NCBI GenBank assembly: GCA_903917735.1
Contig: CAIXBR010000023.1
Coordinates: 1 to 42,003, forward strand
DNA length: 42,003 nucleotides
Direction: 5' to 3'
From: an uncultured Elusimicrobia bacterium
Lineage (GTDB): Bacteria > Elusimicrobiota > Elusimicrobia > Elusimicrobiales > UBA9959
Shown: positions 14,926 to 21,406 of the stretch, in pieces
How positions within the stretch are numbered: position 1 is the stretch's first letter
How the letters are laid out: each line of letters opens with the position of its first letter
Notes under the pieces: generated by a model
The model's database searches: none
Told to the model about the DNA's origin: nothing
What the model saw: only the letters and a program-made list of their open reading frames with translations
Position numbers and translations under genes: made by a program

Positions 14926-16180
14926 GGAAACAGCGCCCGCGGCCGCGCCCGGGCTTTTCGGCGAGATAAAACCGCCTCCCGCCCCGGCCAGGAAGAACGG
15001 CCTGCTGGCCTTCTCCTATTCCAAACTGTCCCTGTACGAGGAGTGCCCGCTCAAGTACAAGTTCAAGTATATAGATAAGATCAAGGAAGAACCTAAATTT
15101 TACTTCGCTTTCGGCTCGGCCATACACGCGGCCCTGGAATTCCTTTACGCGGTCAAGGCGCCCCCCTTCCCGACCGAGGACGAGCTCTGCGAGGCTTTCG
15201 GCCGGGAATGGAACCTGAAATCCTACCTGGAGAAAGGCTACCGCACCCAGCAAAGATCCGACGACGATTACCAGAAGGGCGTGCTGATGCTGAAGGCCTA
15301 TTATGCGCATAACCGCGCGTGCTTCGCCCCGCCCTTCCTGCTGGAGTATTCCACCGACGTGGAAGTGGACGGCCTGCTGGTGCGCATTATAGCCGACAAA
15401 ATTGAATACCAGGGCGGCGGCCGGGTGCTGGTGACGGACTACAAGACCGGCAAGGACGTGAAGCGCGAGCCCGCGCAGCTGTACATGTACCAGAAGATAA
15501 CCGAGATGGACCCGCGCCTGAAAGAAAAGATAGCCGAGACCTACGGTGAGCGGGTCAGCTCCGTGCGCATAAGCAAAATGCTTTATTACCACGTCCCCTC
15601 CAACAAGGAGTACCCGTTCGAAAGGGCGGACGACCGGGAGATAGGCGGCTTCTGGGAGCGCGTGCTGGGCGTGGCCGAGAACATCCGCGGCCTGAAGTAC
15701 GACCCCACCCCCGGCGAGCGCCAGTGCTCCTGGTGCGACTACAAAAGCCTGTGCCCGGCCTTCTTCGGCGGCCATCCCCCGCCGGTAGAATTGCTGAAGC
15801 CGGCCGCGGGTGAAAATATCGAGATACTGGTAGACCGCTACGGCCGCCTTAAGGAGCGCATGGACGAATTGCAAGCGCAGCTGGACGAAGTAGCCGCAAG
15901 CATAGCCCGCGCCGCCAAGGACGGCGATTACGCCGGCTCACAGTACACCGCCCAGGTTAAAAAGAACTCAAAATGGGAGTTCAAGGACCGGGAAGCCGTG
16001 ATAAAGGTCCTGAACCAGTTCGACCTTTACAAGAACGCGCTCACGCTCACCCTCACCGGCATCACCAGCGTCCTCGAAAGCGCCGCCCTCCCCGAGGAAG
16101 CCCGAAAAAAGCTCCTCGAGCAGGCCGTGAAAAAGACCGGCACCGAGATAAAAGTAGTGAAGAAAGAAGGGCTGATCTAG
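14909..16180 (+). CDS. RecB/Cas4-like PD-(D/E)XK nuclease with Fe-S cluster, 423 aa
   Basis: A RecB-family nuclease. The first half has FSYSKLSLYEECPLKYKF (35-52) and GSAIHAALEF (69-78, His73), then the active-site series Asp163 (RIIADKIEY) and Asp177-Tyr-Lys179 (VTDYKTG). Cys46 together with Cys273, Cys276 and Cys282 (QCSWCDYKSLC) makes the iron-staple 4Fe-4S site found in AddB, Cas4 and related enzymes. A coiled-coil-like helix (about 310-340) and a C-terminal extension follow. It probably acts on DNA ends in repair. There are no cas genes or CRISPR repeats nearby, and AddA/AddB helicase parts are absent from the window. The N-terminal 30 residues are Pro/Ala-rich and perhaps disordered. 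Confidence 0.85.
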   Translation: MKKKNKETAPAAAPGLFGEIKPPPAPARKNGLLAFSYSKLSLYEECPLKYKFKYIDKIKEEPKFYFAFGSAIHAALEFLYAVKAPPFPTEDELCEAFGREWNLKSYLEKGYRTQQRSDDDYQKGVLMLKAYYAHNRACFAPPFLLEYSTDVEVDGLLVRIIADKIEYQGGGRVLVTDYKTGKDVKREPAQLYMYQKITEMDPRLKEKIAETYGERVSSVRISKMLYYHVPSNKEYPFERADDREIGGFWERVLGVAENIRGLKYDPTPGERQCSWCDYKSLCPAFFGGHPPPVELLKPAAGENIEILVDRYGRLKERMDELQAQLDEVAASIARAAKDGDYAGSQYTAQVKKNSKWEFKDREAVIKVLNQFDLYKNALTLTLTGITSVLESAALPEEARKKLLEQAVKKTGTEIKVVKKEGLI

Positions 16181-16219
16181 GGAAAGGCTGGAACCCGGTA
16201 CGTGCGGTAAAAAGTGAAC

Positions 16220-16354
16220 GGTGACTGGCAAGGGTATGGGTTCGTCGGGCACTCACGGAGACCGCCGCTTGCGTAAGCGCGGCGGTCGAGTGTGGAGCGC
16301 GGCCACGGTGTGGCCGACGCGGTGCCCGACGGGCCCATACCCTTACCAGTCGCC
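16220..16354. repeat. Long imperfect inverted repeat with two inner hairpins (REP/MITE-like or leader RNA)
   Basis: Outer arms 16223-16252 and 16322-16351 are complementary at 27 of 30 positions, 29 of 30 if G-U pairs are allowed, and pair further to 16220/16354. Inside are a hairpin at 16260-16287 (GACCGCC stem, GCTT-GCGT-AAGC tip) and one at 16300-16316 (CGGCCAC-GGT-GTGGCCG). The whole would fold as a three-way junction. It fills most of the 195-nt gap between the nuclease stop and the FGGY kinase start, ending 22 nt before the ATG. It has no transposase gene. It could be a repetitive palindromic element or a structured 5' leader; the sequence alone does not decide. Confidence 0.75.
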
Positions 16355-16375
16355 AGACTCCAAGCTATTGAAAAT

Positions 16376-17872
16376 ATGCCTGAAAAGTTAATAATCGTGC
16401 TCGACCAGGGGAGCTCAAGCTCCCGCGCCCTCGCCTTCGATCCCGACGGCGGCATCCGCTATAAATCCCAGCGCAAAATAGAAGCCTCCTACCCCGCCCC
16501 CGGCCGCGCCGAATACGACGCCGAAAAACTTTACCAATCCCAGGCCGACAGCCTGGCAGACGTAATGGCCAAGCTTCCGGCCGACGCTGAAGTGGCCGCG
16601 CTCGCCATAGCCGCCCAGCGCTCCACCATAGTATTGTGGGACAAGAACACCGGCATACCCCTGGCCCCCGCCCTGAGTTGGCAGGATGGCCGCGCCCTGG
16701 AGCTGCTCAATAAAATACCTCTCTCCAACACTAAAATACACGACCTTACCGGCCTCTATAAAACCCCCTATTACAGCGCCTCAAAAATAGCCTGGTGCCT
16801 GGAGAAGTACCCCAAAGTAAAGGCCGCCGCAGCCGAGAAACGCCTGCTCATAGCCCCCGTAGCCTCCTACATCATCTGGCGCCTCTCCGGGGGCAAAGCC
16901 TTCGTCATTGACCCCTCGCAGGCCCAGCGCACCCTGCTGTTCAACCTGCGCCGGCTCCGCTGGGAGCCCAAGCTCATGTCCGCCTTCGGCGTTTCACCGG
17001 AGCAGCTGCCTGAAATAAAGCCCAGCGTGGGCCGCCTGTGCCATGTGGAAACCGCCGGCCGCCGGCTGCCGGTAACCGCCATGCTCGGCGATCAGCAGGC
17101 CGCCATGCTCGGCCTGGGCCTGGAAGCCGCCAACTCCGCCGCCCTGAATTACGGCACGGGCGCTTTCCTGCTGGTGAACACCGGCAGAAAGCCGCTTAAG
17201 ATACGCGGCCTGCTGAATTCCTTCGGCTGGCAGGAGGGAAAGGGCAAGAAGAAGATCTGCTACTTCACCGAGAGCACGGTAAACTCCGCCGGGACCGCGC
17301 TGGAATGGCTGCGGCTGAAGTTCGGCCTCTTCGAAGACATCGGCGACGTGGACAGCATGTGCCGCAAGTCTAAGAACCGTCTGTACTGCCTGCCGGCCAT
17401 AGGCGGCCTGGGTGCGCCCTACTGGGATTTCACGACCTTCACCACTTTCACCGGCTTCTCCCCCCACACCGACAAATACGACGTGGTGCGCGGGGTGACC
17501 GAGGGCATAGCCTACATGGTGGGCGACGCCTTCGACCTGGTCAGGAAGAAAGGGATAAAGATAGAAGAGCTGAAGGTTTCCGGCGGGCTGTCCAAAATAG
17601 ACTGGCTGCTGCAGTTCCAGGCCGACATAACCGGCGCCAGGATAATCCCCCTTGAGGAGACCGAGGCTACCGCCATGGGCGCGGCCCTGGCTGCCGCGCG
17701 CGGCCTGGGCCTGGACCCCGAGTGGCAGGCTAAAGTCTCGGGCAGGGTCTTCGAACCCTCCATAGGCGAGGAAGAGCGGCAGAACCTGCTGAAGGGCTGG
17801 CGCATCTTCGTTAAAGACATCCGGCGCACCAGCCGGGACCTGCGTAAGCTGAACATCCTCCCGCACGCTTGA
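16376..17872 (+). CDS. FGGY-family carbohydrate kinase, glycerol kinase-like, 498 aa
   Basis: An ATP-dependent polyol or sugar kinase. It has the phosphate-1 loop VLDQGSSSSRALAF (about 7-20), LSWQDGRA, YYSASK, the catalytic-Asp region MLGDQQAAMLG (about 236-246), NYGTGAF, and the adenosine motif KVSGGLSKIDWLLQFQADI (about 400-418). The order and spacing follow glycerol kinase. However, the glycerol-binding Arg-Glu pair (NQRET in E. coli GlpK) reads AQRST here, so Glu is Ser and the substrate may not be glycerol. I chose the ATG at 16376 because the phosphate loop normally begins within 10 residues of the start; the upstream in-frame stretch lies within the inverted repeat. No ribosome binding site is visible. 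No glpF or glpD is nearby. Confidence 0.88.
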   Translation: MPEKLIIVLDQGSSSSRALAFDPDGGIRYKSQRKIEASYPAPGRAEYDAEKLYQSQADSLADVMAKLPADAEVAALAIAAQRSTIVLWDKNTGIPLAPALSWQDGRALELLNKIPLSNTKIHDLTGLYKTPYYSASKIAWCLEKYPKVKAAAAEKRLLIAPVASYIIWRLSGGKAFVIDPSQAQRTLLFNLRRLRWEPKLMSAFGVSPEQLPEIKPSVGRLCHVETAGRRLPVTAMLGDQQAAMLGLGLEAANSAALNYGTGAFLLVNTGRKPLKIRGLLNSFGWQEGKGKKKICYFTESTVNSAGTALEWLRLKFGLFEDIGDVDSMCRKSKNRLYCLPAIGGLGAPYWDFTTFTTFTGFSPHTDKYDVVRGVTEGIAYMVGDAFDLVRKKGIKIEELKVSGGLSKIDWLLQFQADITGARIIPLEETEATAMGAALAAARGLGLDPEWQAKVSGRVFEPSIGEEERQNLLKGWRIFVKDIRRTSRDLRKLNILPHA

Positions 17873-17879
17873 ACGCCCT

Positions 17880-17918
17880 GCATGAAAAAGGCCGGCTATA
17901 AGCCGGCCTTTTTCATGC
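17880..17918. terminator. Bidirectional terminator between the FGGY kinase and trxB
   Basis: A perfect inverted repeat with two 18-nt arms (17880-17897, 17901-17918) and a 3-nt ATA loop. The core GGCCGGCT/AGCCGGCC is flanked by A5/T5, giving a U-run in both directions. It lies between convergent stop codons, 7 nt after one and 10 nt before the other. Confidence 0.93.
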
Positions 17919-17927
17919 GCGCTGAAT

Positions 17928-18866
17928 CTATTTCTTGCCCTCTTCCAGGTACAGCAGGGCTTCCATGGCGGCCTTGCAGCCTGACCCGGCGGCCACCACC
18001 GCCTGCTTGTAGCGGGTATCCATCACGTCTCCGGCGGCGAAGACCCCGAAAACCGAAGTCCCCAGCTTGCCGTCGGTTACGATATAGCCAGCTTCGTCAA
18101 GGTTGACCTTCCCCTTGAATATCTTTGTGGCCGGCGTGTGACCGATGGCGATAAAAGCGCCGGTGACTTCAAGGCGGCGGATAGCGCCTGTTTTGACGTT
18201 CTTCAGAGTCACTCCGGTCAGCTTGGCCTCGCCGGTGAACTCTTCCGGAACGTGGTCGTAGACTATTTCTATCTTGGGGTTGTTGCGGAGCTTCTCGACC
18301 AGCCGGAAGGTGGCGCGCAGTTTGTCGCGGCGGTGCACCAGGTAGACCTTTGTGGCGAACTTGGTAAGGAAAAGGGCGTCCTCGGCGGCGGAATCTCCGC
18401 CGCCTATCACGCAGATCTCCTTGCCGCGAAAAAAGAACCCGTCGCAGGTGGCGCAGCCCGAGACGCCCTTGCCGATATATTTCATTTCGGAAGGTATGCC
18501 CAGCCAGCGGGCCTGCGCGCCGGTGGTTATTATCACCGCGCCGGCGGTGTAGGTGTTGCCGCTGCCCGATGTAAGCCTGAACGGCCTGCATGAAAGATCC
18601 ACGCCCGTAACGTCTTCCTGGAAAACTCTGGTGCCCATGCGGGAAGCCTGCTTCATCATATTCTGCATCAGGTCCGCGCCCACCACCGGGTTTACGAAGC
18701 CCGGGTAATTCTCTATCTCCTGGGTGGCCAGCAACTGCCCGCCGGGCGCTACGCCGCCGAAAAGGGCGGAGGAAGCCCCTCCGCGCGCCGAATAGATGGC
18801 CGCCGTAAACCCGGCCGGGCCCGAGCCTATCACTATAATGTCGAAATGATTTTCCTGTTCGGTCAT
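17928..18866 (-). CDS. trxB: Thioredoxin reductase, 312 aa
   Basis: An FAD enzyme that reduces thioredoxin with NADPH. It has the FAD motif GSGPAGFTAAIYSARGG (about 14-30), the redox-active CATCDG (about 138-143), the NADPH motif GGGDSAAEDALFL (about 156-168) followed by VHRRD, and the C-terminal FAD motif FAAGDVMDTRYKQAVVAAGSG. The HRR-type NADPH residue is present. Length is standard. It is the last gene of the cutA-DUF4321-maf-queD-trxB unit, 10 nt after queD, and is closed by the strong palindrome terminator. Confidence 0.96.
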   Translation of the reverse strand: MTEQENHFDIIVIGSGPAGFTAAIYSARGGASSALFGGVAPGGQLLATQEIENYPGFVNPVVGADLMQNMMKQASRMGTRVFQEDVTGVDLSCRPFRLTSGSGNTYTAGAVIITTGAQARWLGIPSEMKYIGKGVSGCATCDGFFFRGKEICVIGGGDSAAEDALFLTKFATKVYLVHRRDKLRATFRLVEKLRNNPKIEIVYDHVPEEFTGEAKLTGVTLKNVKTGAIRRLEVTGAFIAIGHTPATKIFKGKVNLDEAGYIVTDGKLGTSVFGVFAAGDVMDTRYKQAVVAAGSGCKAAMEALLYLEEGKK

Positions 18867-18876
18867 AAATGTGCGG

Positions 18877-19278
18877 TCATTCCTTGTAGGAGGCCATCGA
18901 GGTGGGCGTTTCCCAGAAGGCCACCTTGCTCACCGGCAGCTTCATCTCCCGGGCCGCGTCAAAAACAAGCTTAGCCAGCGTCTCGGCCGTAGGATTGTCC
19001 TCCGTTAAAAAACAGTTCTGCCCCTGTTCTTTCAGGACGGCGGCAAGCGGGTCGGCCTTGGCCAGTATTACCTTGTGGTCCAGGTTCTCGTCGAGCCAGG
19101 TCTTTACCGTTCTGCCCAGTTCGGTGAAATCCATCACCATTTTCTCGCTGTTGAGTTTTTCGGCTTTCAGCGTGACCTCCACCACCCCGTTGTGGCCGTG
19201 CAGGTTCTCGCATTTGCCCTTGTAATTAAGCAGGCGGTGGCCGTAAGCCAGGTGGAAGTTTTTTTTTATTTTATACAT
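18877..19278 (-). CDS. queD: 6-carboxytetrahydropterin synthase QueD/PTPS family, 133 aa
   Basis: This enzyme makes 6-carboxy-5,6,7,8-tetrahydropterin from dihydroneopterin triphosphate, an early step to queuosine. The zinc-binding His residues are His14 (or LAYGHR) and the pair in NLHGHN (29-31), and the catalytic Cys is in KCENLHGHN. LDENLDHKV, NPTAETLAK and the C-terminal WETPTSMASY (substrate Glu) are all typical. No queC, queE or queF is in the window, so the pathway genes are scattered. It overlaps the end of maf by 13 nt, and AAGAAGG within maf serves as ribosome binding site. Confidence 0.92.
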   Translation of the reverse strand: MYKIKKNFHLAYGHRLLNYKGKCENLHGHNGVVEVTLKAEKLNSEKMVMDFTELGRTVKTWLDENLDHKVILAKADPLAAVLKEQGQNCFLTEDNPTAETLAKLVFDAAREMKLPVSKVAFWETPTSMASYKE

Positions 19279-19829
19279 AAGCCCGCCTTCTTCATGAATT
19301 TGCGGACCAGGTTCATAGAAAGGCCCACTACCGTGTCGAACCGGCCGTCTATCTTTTCGATGAAGACGTCGTCCTTGTCCTGTACCGCGTAGGCGCCGGC
19401 CTTGTCGTGGTGCTTTGTGGCCATGGCCCTGAGTTCGGCCTCGCTGAGCCTGCGGGCCTTGCAGCCGGTGACGTCGCTGCCGGCCATAAACACGCCTTTC
19501 TCCAGCCAGATGAGCGCCACGCCCGTATGCACCGCCTGCCAGGAACCGTTCAGCAGACGCAGCAGGCGCAGCGCATCCTTAAGGCCTTCCGGCTTGCCAA
19601 GTATCTCGCCTTTGCAGTAGACCAGCGTGTCGGAGCCGAGGACGGGCGAGCCCGGGTGCTTCAGGGCCACGCTGAGCGCCTTCTTCCAGGCCAGTTCGCG
19701 CACTATCAGGGCGGGACGCTTGTACGCGGAGACCTCTTCTATATGGCTGGGGATTACCCGGTATTTTATCCCGGCCTGCGCCAGGAGTTCCTTGCGCCTT
19801 GGGGATCTTGAAGCGAGGATCAGCGTCAT
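19266..19829 (-). CDS. maf: Maf-family nucleoside triphosphate pyrophosphatase, 187 aa
   Basis: A house-cleaning enzyme that hydrolyses non-canonical or pyrimidine NTPs to the monophosphate. The N-terminal ILASRSPRRKELLAQAG is the family signature. SHIEEV, VLGSDTLVYCKGEILGKP (catalytic Asp) and LLRLLNGSWQAVHTGVALI follow in the usual order, then a variable Lys/Asp-rich end with VGLSMNLVRKF. Residue use does not let me tell dTTP/UTP-type (YhdE) from m7GTP-type (YceF). It starts 4 nt inside the DUF4321 gene (ATGA overlap). Confidence 0.95.
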   Translation of the reverse strand: MTLILASRSPRRKELLAQAGIKYRVIPSHIEEVSAYKRPALIVRELAWKKALSVALKHPGSPVLGSDTLVYCKGEILGKPEGLKDALRLLRLLNGSWQAVHTGVALIWLEKGVFMAGSDVTGCKARRLSEAELRAMATKHHDKAGAYAVQDKDDVFIEKIDGRFDTVVGLSMNLVRKFMKKAGLCIK

Positions 19830-20086
19830 TTCACCAGCTGCTTGTAAACTACGGCCGACAGGAAGATGCCGACGATGCTGGAGATGTTGAATTTGAACAC
19901 CAGCCCGGCGGTAAGTTCCACCAGGTTCAGGTCCACGGTGGTGGGGTTAAGGCCGGTGTTTATGCCGGTATTTAAAAGCGCGTTTATCTGCCCTACGGGG
20001 AACCACATATTCAGAAGTTTGCTAATGAACAGCCCCAGCAGCGAGCCTACTACCACTACCACTATCACGTGCAGGACATTTTTCAT
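19826..20086 (-). CDS. DUF4321 membrane protein, 86 aa
   Basis: A small membrane protein with two hydrophobic segments, about residues 5-26 and 61-81, and a short loop with VDLNLVELTAGLVFKFNISS between them. The end of the loop plus the second helix fits DUF4321, a small family often found next to maf, as it is here. No function is known. It overlaps cutA and maf by 4 nt each; AAGGAAAT precedes the ATG. Confidence 0.8.
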   Translation of the reverse strand: MKNVLHVIVVVVVGSLLGLFISKLLNMWFPVGQINALLNTGINTGLNPTTVDLNLVELTAGLVFKFNISSIVGIFLSAVVYKQLVK

Positions 20087-20454
20087 ATTTCCTTCTTTGC
20101 TCCCGGCACCTTATCCTTGGTTATATTCGTGGTGAAGAGGGTGTTCGCGCCCAGCCAGTCCAGGTATTCCTTTGACGCGCCGTCTATTTCGGTGAAGACC
20201 GTTTCCGGCACGTTGTACGGATGATTGTTCTTCACGAACTGCATTATGTCCTCGCGCAGGGCACGGCGGGTCTTTATGATAAGCAGTATCTCGGAAGACT
20301 TTTCGATGCGGTCCTTCCACCAGTAGGAGGACTCTACCCCGGGCACGGCGGACACGCAGGCCGCCAGGCGCCCTTCCAGCAGCCCGGAGGTTATTTTTTC
20401 GGCCGTCTTTTTATCGCCGACAGTTACAAAACAGATGTCATATTTCGTATTCAT
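20083..20454 (-). CDS. cutA: CutA-like divalent cation tolerance protein, 123 aa
   Basis: A small trimeric cytosolic protein of the CutA1 fold. Typical are FVTVGDKKTAEKITSGLLEGRLAACV (about 9-34), SSYWWKDRIEKSSEILLIIKTR (ferredoxin-like core) and HPYNVPETVFTEIDGASKEYLDWL. In E. coli the gene affects copper tolerance, but its precise role is unclear in most bacteria. It is the first gene of its unit. No ribosome binding site precedes the ATG, and a -10-like TATTAT ends 7 nt upstream, so translation may start on a leaderless transcript. Confidence 0.93.
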   Translation of the reverse strand: MNTKYDICFVTVGDKKTAEKITSGLLEGRLAACVSAVPGVESSYWWKDRIEKSSEILLIIKTRRALREDIMQFVKNNHPYNVPETVFTEIDGASKEYLDWLGANTLFTTNITKDKVPGAKKEI

Positions 20455-20461
20455 AATGTTA

Positions 20462-20467
20462 ATAATA
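20462..20467 (-). promoter_or_regulatory. -10 box directly before cutA
   Basis: TATTAT on the minus strand ends 8 nt before the A of the ATG, which puts the predicted transcript start at the start codon. No clear -35 is seen. This would be the promoter of the five-gene unit. Confidence 0.4.
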
Positions 20468-20521
20468 TCAAAAAATATCGCTTTCCGTGACCCCGTTGCG
20501 CTAATGCGCCGCGCGGTCGCG

Positions 20522-21406
20522 CTATTGCGGCATATTGCAGGCGGAAAACTCCTCCCGCGCGCGGGCTATGTCGGCCTGGTGCGCGGCCCGCCAGGAGGAG
20601 TCCGCCTGTACCTCTTTGGCGTATTCTTTCTCGAAACGGCTGAAGATCCCGCTTTGGTTGTCGTAGAACGTGCGCTGGAAACGGTAGACTTCGTACGTCG
20701 GCATGGCGCGGATGTTGGCGTCGTTCTTCATGGCTTCGCTGATGGGCATGGCGCCCTTTCTCACGCGGGTCATGTCCCGCTCGTAGATAAGCCGGTAGAA
20801 GTTCTCCTCGTTTATGGCTTTGCGGGTCTTCTCCAGCCAGACGCGCTGGTTCTCAAGGGTTTCCCGCGGGCGCTGGCACTCGGCGCTCGGCGTCAGCGCT
20901 TCCTTCCTGGCCTGGGACATCGTATACCGGGAGTTCTCCAGCACGTAGGTGCAGAAATCCGTCTTTACTTCCGGTGCGCCTTTTGCCTTTTCGAAATCGG
21001 CGGGTACCAGATTTATCTCAAGGGCTATGCGGGCCTGGAACAGCGCGCCCAGTTCTTCCTCTTCAGAGATTATCTCCTCGAGGCCGGTAACGGAGTACAG
21101 GCGGTAGATGTAGGCGGCGCGGCTCGTGGCAAGGGCCAGCAGCAGGTCCGAATCCTTGTACTCAAGCGGCAGGAAGATGTTTCCGGCCTTGAGGGAGAAC
21201 TTGTGGCAGAGGCCCGGCGTGTTGGAGTATTCGAAGCGGACCGGATGCTTGTACAGGAATTTCATAAGCGGTTTGCCCTGGGGGGTGCCCTGGATTATGT
21301 CCAGCGCGCGCTCGATGGAGGGTTCGCTGGTCAGGCGGATGTCGCGGTTGCCGGCGCAGGCGGCGAGGAGGCACAGCGGGCAGAGGAGCAGCAGGCGTAG
21401 TTTCAT
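20522..21406 (-). CDS. Lipoprotein of unknown family, 294 aa
   Basis: The signal peptide ends in the lipobox LAAC (Cys17). The mature protein is mostly helical: a first part with PLMKFLYKHPVRFEY and a Leu/Ala-rich stretch (PLEYKDSDLLLALATSRAAYIYRLY, about 97-121), then a charged helical region with TRKAINEENFYRLIYERD. Four or more cysteines (about Cys67, 173, 197, 290) could form disulfides after export. I do not recognise the family. It overlaps the AsmA-like gene upstream by 4 nt (ATGA), so the two proteins are probably made together and may both act in the envelope. Confidence 0.75.
   Translation of the reverse strand: MKLRLLLLCPLCLLAACAGNRDIRLTSEPSIERALDIIQGTPQGKPLMKFLYKHPVRFEYSNTPGLCHKFSLKAGNIFLPLEYKDSDLLLALATSRAAYIYRLYSVTGLEEIISEEEELGALFQARIALEINLVPADFEKAKGAPEVKTDFCTYVLENSRYTMSQARKEALTPSAECQRPRETLENQRVWLEKTRKAINEENFYRLIYERDMTRVRKGAMPISEAMKNDANIRAMPTYEVYRFQRTFYDNQSGIFSRFEKEYAKEVQADSSWRAAHQADIARAREEFSACNMPQ

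Noticed and set aside
14909..16180. The RecB-like nuclease as Cas4 of a CRISPR system
   Set aside because: No CRISPR repeats or other cas genes were seen anywhere in the window.
16181..16375. The inverted repeat as an integron attC site or a simple terminator of the nuclease gene
   Set aside because: The arms lack attC core strings, and the structure (three-way junction, no U-run) is much larger than an intrinsic terminator.
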